The translations under genes were made by a program, and so were the position numbers. Shown in pieces: positions 57,401 through 64,000 of a stretch of DNA of 64,000 bases. This stretch comes from Undaria pinnatifida (Eukaryota > Sar > Phaeophyceae > Laminariales > Alariaceae). The stretch covers positions 5,882,318 to 5,946,317 of the forward strand of contig JABAKD010000006.1 in NCBI GenBank assembly GCA_012845835.1. Reading direction: 5' to 3'. Each line of letters opens with the position of its first letter. Within the stretch, counting starts at the first letter, position 1. Under the pieces are notes generated by a model. That model saw only the letters and a list, made by a program, of their open reading frames with translations. It made no database searches and was not told where the DNA came from.

Positions 57401-60400
57401 GCGGCTGCGGCGGTGACAACGGCGGAGCCCCAGAAGGCGCCCCCCGGCGCATGGGCCCCGCCCTGACCAGCGAGGCCGCGGGGCTCAGCGACCTTATCCG
57501 ACGGAGGGGGGGGCTAACAGCGCTATCGGATGCCCGCACAGTGGCGGCCGTATTACGAGCAGCGGCCCCGCGGCGACAAAGCTCCTTCCACCCCCCGCGC
57601 CCCAGGGGTTTCTTCGAGATGGAAGCTGACTCAACCTCGGCAGCAGCAGGTGAGGCAGCAGCAGCGGTGGCTCTGATGAGGGGGCAGGATAATTCTGGGT
57701 GGAGAGTGCCGCGGCTGTTGACACCCCCGACCCGGCGCGGCAGAGGCGGTGGCAGTGGTGGGGATAGGGATGGTGTTGGTGGTAGCGGTGGTGGTGTCGG
57801 TGGAGGGGAGGGCGATCCCTCGCGATCCAGTGTGGACGGGAGGGGCGGGGGTGCGAGCGGATCGAGTGGTGGCGGTGAGCCAGAGGGAGGGGGGGGGCGG
57901 GGGGGAGGAGGAGCCGGCAGGGTCTGCGTCGATGTATGTGTCGACGACGTGCAGTTTTTTCGGCAGCGCTAAGTCGCCGGAGGTGAGGTTGGACGAAATT
58001 GGTAGCTTTGACCCCTTTTCGGACCCTTGTACGTATATGTCGGTTGACGGCACTCTTGCACCTTGACGAACTTGATGGAAAGCCGTCAAGGAACTCCACA
58101 CACTAAAACTAACATGATAAGTCCAAACATGCCTTGACGCGTCATAACTAGATCGTCAACCGGCCGTCAAGGAACTACACATACTAAAAATTGTATGATA
58201 ACTCCAAAGGCGCCTCGACAGGTCTAAGCTATACCGTCATCCGACATCTTCTGTGTGTCTCCACCCAAAAAGCGACGAGCACGAAATTATCAAGCTTCTA
58301 GGTACATCTTGCAGTGTTTACGAATGTCACGATACGGCGCGCGTGGCGTGTTGCTCCTTATAGTGCCCTTCGGGCGCGCATCCAATCTCAAAGCGAGATG
58401 CCTTTGCACAGTAGTGTCGACTATGTACTTGCTTGCCCCCCCCCCCTTCCCCCCCTCCCCTCCTCCCCACCCCTTAACCTTCTGTCTCATGATGACCCCG
58501 ATTGACTGTCCCCTCCCCTTACCGATGTTATTACGATTGCAGAACGCCGCCACCATTGCTAAGACTAAAACCTCATGTCTTTTTTGTTGTTAACAGCTAT
58601 TGCTTTTGGCACAATTGGGCGTTTTCAAGTGATAAAAGTACCATTCTCAGGCTTTTTTGCGAGATTTTGGAGAATAATTGGCGCAAAACGTAGTGGTAGC
58701 GTGTTTCGATTTCATGCTTTCTCTCTGATCCGGCTGAAAGCACGATGAAAGCATGGATATCAGCCTAACCACCGCCACCACTACCGCCACGACACCGCCG
58801 CCACCGTTACAGCTGGACTACGTGTCAGGCAACGAGGTTTTGTCGTGGCCGTCCCCGCAAGACGCCGGAGGGGTTTGCCAGAGACTTGCGAAGCGAGTCG
58901 AGGCTCGGGTAAGAGTGTGGCCGACGGTCGGGGATGGGGTTGGGATAGAGGCACGGGGTTAGGGTGGAGTAGGCATAAGGGTAGGGATTAGGGTAGGGGT
59001 TCAGGGGGTGGGGGTAGGGTACGAGTTGAGGTAAGGAGAATGAAGGGATGGCGATGAGGGTAAAGGGTGAAGGGGTAGAGGTTTGGGAGGACGTGGTTCA
59101 GGTTAGGGGTTTGAGGGGGTGGTTGCAGGGTCATAAGTAGGGTAATAGGTAGGGGGGGAGGAGGGATAGGGGCGCGAGTAGGGGTGTACAGGTAAGGGAG
59201 TGAGTTGGGGTAAGGGTAGCGCGGAGGGTGGGGGTGGGGGGTGGGGGGAGAGGAGTAGTAGGGGTAGAGGTGGGGGTGGGGGAAGAGAGGGCTTCAGAGG
59301 TGGGGGTAGTGGTGCATAGAACGATATGAAGGCATGTTTCGTGCTGGACACCCGTGTTGGCAAACGTATCTGTATTGAAATCTGGGCGCACCCGTGTTGT
59401 ATAACCTTTCTTGCGTCGAAATCTAAAGGACGCTACATTTATCGTCCCCGCAATTCTTCAAAAGGTCCGAAGACGTTTTCGATGTATTTTTTGTTTTTCG
59501 GACGTTCTACGCCAGGTGGAGGCGATGGTGCCCTTCGCCGTCCGCCACCCATACCCGGCCAGCGAGCGCCGTCGCTTGAGAACCGCCACCTGCGTGTTCT
59601 TCTCCATAACGGCGGGAGGAAACAGTGATGTCTTAGACGTATTCGGCTTCAGCAATACTGGTAGAGGTAGCGGCGGCGGTGGTGGGAATAGGGATGGGGG
59701 TGGTGGTGGGGTTCGTGGTGATGGCGGCGGTGGGAATTGGGGTGGCGTCGTGCGAAGAGGGGTCTCCAGCAGCAGACACGAACAAGGCAAGCGGCGCAGC
59801 AACAGAGAAGGGGGAGGAGGGGTTGAGGTCCAGGGAGGGAGGGCGGCGGATCGACCCGTATCAAAGACGGAAGAGCAGCTGTACGCTGTGCTGGGGGCCC
59901 TGCTGGAGGTGGGTAATTGGATTTGGATTTTAAGACACCCACTGCTTGTTTGGCTTACCTTGTTTTCTTCCAACCTCTATCTTGGCCGGGCCTTTTTTTT
60001 TCGACGGAACGATTCATTATTACCGACCGTGTTTTTAACCGACGTTTTTTTTTTTTCGCCTAATAGATATTACATGGCCCCGACATTTTTTTTCAAAACC
60101 GGCGGTGGTGGTGCACGGCCGTTTGTGGACAGGCAGTTCCGTTCCGTTTTCGGTTACGAGAAAACGCGAGTGTTTCTAATTTTACTACGAAGGAGCTAAA
60201 ATACATAGAGATCCTCTTCGAACGATGGCTATTTCGATGGCCGATTGCGCCGACCGAAAATAACGCCTATGATTTAACAACAGCTGCAAAAAATATCCTG
60301 TCGTACAAATTCCCAACGACAGCCATACTATCTTATTCGCTAAAAAACAAAATTGCCAGGTGTACACTTGGTACCTAATGTTTTCGAAGCGGGTGGTATC

Positions 60401-61009
60401 GTTTCCGGGCGCGGTATGGTCACGTAATATGTAGGCTGAAAGTCCTGTCAAATTAGTCCCGCTGATCCTGGTGCCAGCAGGGGAGTCACCGGCCTGTATC
60501 CTTCACGGAGGACATGCACCTCCCGTAGAGCGCGCGATCGGAGTATCACACGCAGCTTGCAAAGAAAGATCAGTTTCGGAGAATTCCTCGACCCCGCAAC
60601 TGGGGTGTCATTTTTTGTAGAAAAATATACCACCGTTTATTTGGCTGTGGCCGTTTTTTTCGTTTTTTCGGCGCGATTTCCCTTGCAGGCAGCAAAGGAA
60701 TTATTGCCAGGTGCCCGGGACGGGGGCGCGGCGGTGAACGCCGTGGGCGAGACCGCGGTCTTGACGCTCAAGGGGGCGTGTGCCCTTAACCGGTGAGAGC
60801 GTGCGTGCCGGGTTTCCACGAAAATTGCAAGGCATTTTTTGTTGTGTTTTGTACGCCAAAGAGGTGGGTATATGATAGGTTTATTACGGGTACCAATTTT
60901 CTCGCAATTTTTTTGGGCTTGGTTAAGAGCGTAAACGCATACTTTTGGTTCCAGGTTCACCGAGTGCGCGCTCGTGCTCGTCAGGGATGCTTTCATGCGG
61001 AAAGATTGA
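53694..61009 (+). CDS. Multi-exon gene of unknown function
   Basis: I could chain exons 53694-54424, part of 54853-55662, 56088-56198, 56572-57933, 58813-58908, 59516-59908, 60689-60792 and 60955-61009 with matching phases and GT-AG borders. Between long low-complexity stretches (Thr/Pro, Ala, Asn, Gly) lie protein-like helical segments such as LRELERDLDAARVLLPECHR, MDVTEALREATNFTRSL, ISHAISSLPEM, LSWPSPQDAGGVCQRL and TEEQLYAVLGALLE. No domain is recognised. The first exon has an acceptor-like start (CTCTCAG), so a 5-prime exon may lie upstream; otherwise ATG 53779 could be the start. The last exon reaches TGA at 61007. Whether the gene ends there or skips on to the GAF exons is unresolved. 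Confidence 0.65.
54853..55662 (+). CDS. Unknown gene, second exon (start unclear)
   Basis: The frame is open from 54853. Its first half is repeat-derived (GGTAAAG, GGCACCGCTGAAGAC units). The second half is acidic (DNDNDN) and then ends in LLRELERDLDAARVLLPE and AEAIVSDMRVHPRQ before GTAGGG, phase 0. The acceptor could not be fixed. Confidence 0.55.
56088..56198 (+). CDS. Unknown gene, exon VMDVTEAL
   Basis: 37 codons, phase 0, between TGACAG and GTGATA. Encodes MDVTEALREATNFTRSLSSP and FLVVMAELLADGFE, clearly protein-like. Confidence 0.7.
56572..57933 (+). CDS. Unknown gene, long low-complexity exon
   Basis: Starts DPSAMLGHCTRRISHAISSL after CCTACAG. The bulk is Ala/Thr, Asn/Ser and Gly stretches derived from microsatellites; RRGGLTALSDARTVAAVLRA is the most ordinary segment. 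The donor GAT then GTATGT gives phase 0 to the next exon; an alternative is CAG then GTGAGG at about 57650, in phase 1. Confidence 0.55.
57985..58235. repeat. Tandem repeat with CGTCAAGGAACT core
   Basis: Intron. GCCGTCAAGGAACT.CACA and ACTAAAA.T..ATGATAA recur with an approx. 75-base period, and CCTTGACG occurs inverted to CGTCAAGG, allowing short hairpins. Confidence 0.75.
58813..58908 (+). CDS. Unknown gene, exon LDYVSGNEVLSW
   Basis: 32 codons, phase 0, between GTTACAG and GTAAGA. Encodes LDYVSGNEVLSWPSPQ and CQRLAKRVEAR. Confidence 0.7.
58909..59320. repeat. GGGTTA/GGGTAG degenerate hexamer array in intron
   Basis: GGGGTTAGGGTGGAG, GTAGGGGTTCAGG and related units fill this intron. Telomere-like words occur but not in a perfect array. 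Ends near 59310. Confidence 0.8.
59516..59908 (+). CDS. Unknown gene, exon VEAMVPFAVRHP
   Basis: 131 codons, phase 0, between CGCCAG and GTGGGT. Begins VEAMVPFAVRHPYPASERR, LRTATCVFFSITAGGNSD; middle is Gly-rich repeat-derived; ends TEEQLYAVLGALLE. Confidence 0.7.
60430..60620 (-). mobile_element. RepA terminal fragment in intron
   Basis: AGGGGAGTCACCGGCC.GTATCC, CGCGCGATCGGAGTATCACA and CGCAGCTTGCAAAG match the RepA end at 20000-20155. Orientation as copies 2 and 3. Confidence 0.7.
60689..60792 (+). CDS. Unknown gene, exon AAKELLPGA
   Basis: Phase 0 in, phase 2 out, between CTTGCAG and GTGAGA. Encodes AAKELLPGARDGGAAVNAVG and ETAVLTLKGACALN. Confidence 0.7.
60955..61009 (+). CDS. Unknown gene, exon ending in a stop
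   Basis: After GTTCCAG the in-phase reading is FTECALVLVRDAFMRKD then TGA at 61007-61009. No good GT donor precedes the stop; CTC then GTCAGG at 60979 is the only weak candidate. Confidence 0.55.
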
Positions 61010-61077
61010 CCAGAGGAAAGCGCGAGATCGTGTTCGCAAAATTATGCGACAAAGTTGACCAGCGTAAAAAACTGAGA

Positions 61078-61190
61078 AGTGGGAATGCTGAACCCTATGC
61101 GCGATAAAAATGAAGGCATGTGCCGGGGGGGGGAAGGGAAGACGCCTGTGATGACGGCTTGTCGACCCAGAAGGTCGCTGGGGGTAAACC
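61078..61190 (+). mobile_element. RepB SINE-like repeat, copy 5
   Basis: AATGCTGAACCCTATGCGCG, then GGGGAAGGGAAGACGCC and TGTGATGACGGCTTGTC, with an insertion CGACC before CAGAAGGTCG. Confidence 0.7.
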
Positions 61191-62586
61191 TCTTACGGGT
61201 TGAGCCGCAGAGTAAAAGTGATGACACAAATTTATGCGTCCGTAGGGCGATGGAAATCGATTGGCGTGACTGCAACTCTGAACACAACCGCCTGTACGAA
61301 TAGGCCGGCCTCTCGGTGTAGGGCGGCCAAAATTCCTTCGCACTACAGCACACCTGGTACCGCCTGTATACTTTGTACAGACCCCGCTACTGTTCCAAGG
61401 GATTTGTCTATTGCAGTGGCGAAAGGGCTGGCCCTTTCGGGAATAAGTCTACGGTATGGCTATGAAAGGCATGACATTTGCAATGTTTAGGCACTTTCTC
61501 CGCCAGGGCGCGGCAGTACCTGAATGGGATTATGCCGTGCATCTTTTTTTTATGTAGTGCTGCAGCTCGGGCACGAAATGTATCACCAATGTCCCGAGCG
61601 GCCCGCGTTGCTTTGAATGGCCGATGCTATAACGTCAGTTTCATTGGTCAGTTTTTACCTCTGAAGTTCCAACGGGGCTTTTGGCACACAACACAGTACG
61701 TAAAATTGTGGTGGGCGTAACCGTTTTTTACTTGATTAAAGTATAGCACCAAAAAGCGACGATTGCGATATGTTTTTTAAGCGTCTACGCCGGTAGTGTG
61801 AACGCGCAGCCGTACGAGTCCAAGATGCCAGGAGACGGCACCATTAACCCTTTGACCGACGGCAATTTTCCAATAATTTGCTTTGACTGACACCAAACTA
61901 CTAGGTTTTAGTGTGGAACGATCGCTTTGACATCCTTGACAGTTGGACGTTTTCCTTTGACTGACCGTCTCCTGATGACATCTTTAGTACAAGTAGCATG
62001 CTGCGCCCGTCCCGTACGAGTGTTTGCATTGTTGGCGTCGTCGTTCGGACACCAATTTTCGTAATCGCCAACCACCAGTGGCCGATGCCGTAATCGTCGA
62101 TTTTCCGTCGCCTTTTTTTCCCGACACTATATTCGAGTCTCGAAGGAGTTAACCCCTTTAGACTTGCACCCCAATGCTTTTCGGGACAAACTACTTTGAA
62201 ACAGTGTGGAATGATTTTTTGGGGTGACAAGAGGGTTAAGCTTCTTTTCTACATGTTTATCCGTCCGCCAGAGGATAAAAGAAAAGGCAGCAGAGCTCTC
62301 GCTCGGAACTCGCGCAGCAAGAAACTTGCAGCTGTCGTCAAATTTTGTGCGTGCTATTAATAAGCAACTCTTACTCTTTAAAAAGGCGATCTGGAACGGT
62401 CGTAAGGAGGCTCGGGAACGATATACCAAGGGATACCAGTACGCGAGACCTGGCGGCCCTCCCCCGCAGGCAGCAGAAGCAGAACTAGACGAGTCGTGGT
62501 CGGCGGTCTACATAAAACCAGCACACAACACCAGACTTGAACCACCTCGAAAGGGGTTTCCTTTTTTTTGCTGCGGTGTCATTCAG
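61191..62586. other. Between stop-containing exon and GAF exons
   Basis: No exon can be fixed. The frame 62224-62607 is open and holds charged, protein-like text (FKKAIWNGRKEARERYTKGY and AEAELDESWSAVYIK), possibly exons starting after TTGCAG (62331) or CCGCAG (62468). MITE-like pieces lie at 62233-62285. Confidence 0.35.
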
Positions 62587-62752
62587 AGACTCGCACTCGC
62601 CTCGTAAAGGTGGAACCAAAAAGTCAACATCTGCCCCCGCACCGTTTCTGTTGCTGCGTGTTGTTGTATTGCCGCCGCTGTGGGAGATCAGGGCGCCGAG
62701 CACGAGCGATACGAGCTTTGCAAGGATCCCACGGAGAACGAGCATGTGTCAG
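62587..62752 (+). CDS. GAF gene exon a
   Basis: Acceptor ATTCAG; the first base completes a codon. Encodes RKGGTKKSTSAPAPFLLLRV and FARIPRRTSMCQ. Donor CAG then GTATGT, phase 0. Confidence 0.7.
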
Positions 62753-63825
62753 GTATGTGGCATAGTGTTACGTGTGGTGTGGCGTTGTGTAGTGTGTAGT
62801 AGGGCGGGGTGGGGTGGGGTGGGGTGGGGTGGAGTGTGGTGTTGTACCAGACTGCATGGTATGATTTGGGGTCGCATGGCAGTGTATGGCGTGATACAAC
62901 GATACAAATGAGCATCCTCCCCCCCCTCCCTCCCCCCCTCCCTCCCTCCCTCCCTTTCCCTTCCCCTCTCAGCACGCCGTGTGCGCCCCGCGATCAGGGC
63001 GCAAGACTCTCGAAAATGGCGCCCGCTACGAGGATGGGGTGGTGCTAGTCCCGGACTGCCGCAAGCTGAGGCAGGAAATCGTCCGAAGCACATGCATGGA
63101 CCCTATGGGTAGCATCCGACCGGACTACCATGCCTATGTCGGTGCGTGCGTTATGTCGTGGAGGTCGAAGGGACGCCTCTGACCGGGGGCGTGCCCATTC
63201 GCTTTTCTTCCGTCGCCGGCCCGTGGAGGGGGTGTTGCTCTGTATGGATGTGATGGTGGTGGTTGGGGGGGGGGGGCTGATCGGGGGGTGAATATGGTGG
63301 TGACGGTGGTATTGGTGCTGGTATTGGTGTTTGTGTTTGTGATGGCGTTGGTTGTGGTGGTGGGAGCGCCCTGGAGGCGGGACGACATTATCGACGGGTA
63401 TTTACGCGGCGAGAAAGTGCATAGAACGCTTTCTCGAAGGCTTTGCGGATAGATGTGGTTGCAATCGAAGCTGGACTGCCGCATCCATGGGTCGTTCCGA
63501 CCGCAGTCGCCTAGCATCCCTGCCACACCCCCTCCGTGCGCATTCCCCCGTCCACTTTCCGCTTTTGCCTCACACCCTCCCGCCCTGCCTCCCCCTTCCA
63601 TCCCCCACCCTTCCCCTTGCCCCCCGTTCCCCGTCCCCCGCGCGACCAACGTCATTTTGTTGGCTCTGTCTCCCTTTTCCTCGACTCACAGGAGCACCCA
63701 TCTTTGTCGACGGGGCCCCTCTGGGGACATTTTGCGTCTACCTACGGCGGACTTTGAAAGATGTCGGCTGGGGCACACACCACACGGCAATCCTCAGAGG
63801 CCTCGGCGACGCGGCCTCGACCGAG
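62587..63825 (+). CDS. GAF-domain protein, partial (three exons)
   Basis: Exons 62587-62752, 62973-63141 and 63692-63825 join in phase across GT-AG introns (GTATGT, GTGCGT). Together they encode a GAF fold: strand LLLRVVVLPPLW, then ARIPRRTSMCQHAV (family pattern P-R-x-x-S-F-C-x-H-A-I), VVLVPDCRKL (family PLVVPD), IRPDYHAYVGAPIF and DGAPLGTFCVYLRR (family IRFYAGAPL...LGTLCVID). GAF domains bind small ligands or mediate dimers in sensor proteins. The N-terminal part is missing or is the gene at 53.7-61.0 kb. The last exon ends phase 0 before GTTAGT; an acceptor at 63981 would add only two codons before TGA at 63988. Confidence 0.75.
62973..63141 (+). CDS. GAF gene exon b
   Basis: Acceptor CTCTCAG. 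Encodes HAVCAPRSGRKTLENGARYE, VVLVPDCRKLRQEIVRS and IRPDYHAYV. Phase 1 out before GTGCGT. The intron before it holds a GGGGT array (62808-62832). Confidence 0.75.
63692..63825 (+). CDS. GAF gene exon c
   Basis: Acceptor CTCACAG. Encodes GAPIFVDGAPLGTFCVYLRR and ILRGLGDAASTE. The strongest GAF segment. Phase 0 out before GTTAGT. Confidence 0.75.
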
Positions 63826-64000
63826 GTTAGTCGTGTCAACGTGCAATAGTTGGGTCCCCCGCCGTTTCCCTCCACCTGCGCCCGACAATGAATGGGGGGG
63901 TTGGAATAATGCGGGAGGCGTTTTCCTTGCGGAGATTCTTCTTATTTGTCTGAACATTTTACCGAAAAATGCCTGCCTCAGCGGGGGTGACGAGGGCGGC
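63826..64000. other. Intron or 3-prime end at window edge
   Basis: Nothing recognised except a possible acceptor TGCCTCAG ending at 63981. Confidence 0.3.

Noticed and set aside
58909-59320. Internal telomere
   Set aside because: GGGTTA-like words are present but the array is irregular and mixed with GGGTAG, GGGGTG and longer units; it looks like a degenerate microsatellite in an intron.

Overview
The window looks like nuclear DNA of a repeat-rich, intron-rich eukaryote. Coding sequence is cut into short exons (51-401 bases) separated by 0.5-2.2 kb introns with GT-AG borders (one GC-AG). There are no bacterial-style operons. Most of the sequence is microsatellite, degenerate hexamer array or dispersed repeat, and a fixed 500-base run of N marks a scaffold gap at 16162-16661. 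The style would suit a brown alga or another stramenopile, but that is inference; nothing in the window fixes the species.

Layout. 1-9070 is one degenerate hexamer array (C-rich on the plus strand). 9.1-12.1 kb holds decayed coding fragments and a large inverted duplication. 12.5-14.65 kb holds two kinds of minisatellite. 14.7-25 kb holds three long and one short copy of a homopolymer-rich element (called RepA here) and several local tandem duplications. 25-28.6 kb has no supported gene.

29176-45102 (minus strand) is the main gene. It is a complete protein farnesyltransferase beta subunit gene that I could assemble from 12 exons with every splice phase matching, giving 528 residues. The zinc ligands and the peptide- and isoprenoid-pocket residues are all present. 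The locus also carries partial copies of its own exons: three decayed copies of the terminal exon just downstream, and two decayed copies of the exon 6 acceptor region inside intron 5. Its introns hold several dispersed repeats (RepB, RepC, a tRNA-like SINE fragment, a half MITE).

45.1-53.5 kb is intergenic: a CAG array next to the farnesyltransferase start, a 550-base palindrome, a MITE with 36-base terminal inverted repeats, a duplicated 210-base block and a 750-base GGAAAC-type array. 53.7-61.0 kb (plus strand) holds exons of a second gene of unknown function, rich in low-complexity sequence. 62.6-63.8 kb (plus strand) holds three in-phase exons encoding a GAF domain, either a further part of that gene or a separate one running off the window.

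Functionally, only the farnesyltransferase subunit can be assigned a pathway: C-terminal CaaX prenylation of Ras/Rho-type and other proteins, together with an alpha subunit not seen here. The GAF-domain gene is probably a signalling or sensor protein. There is no sign that the two genes cooperate.
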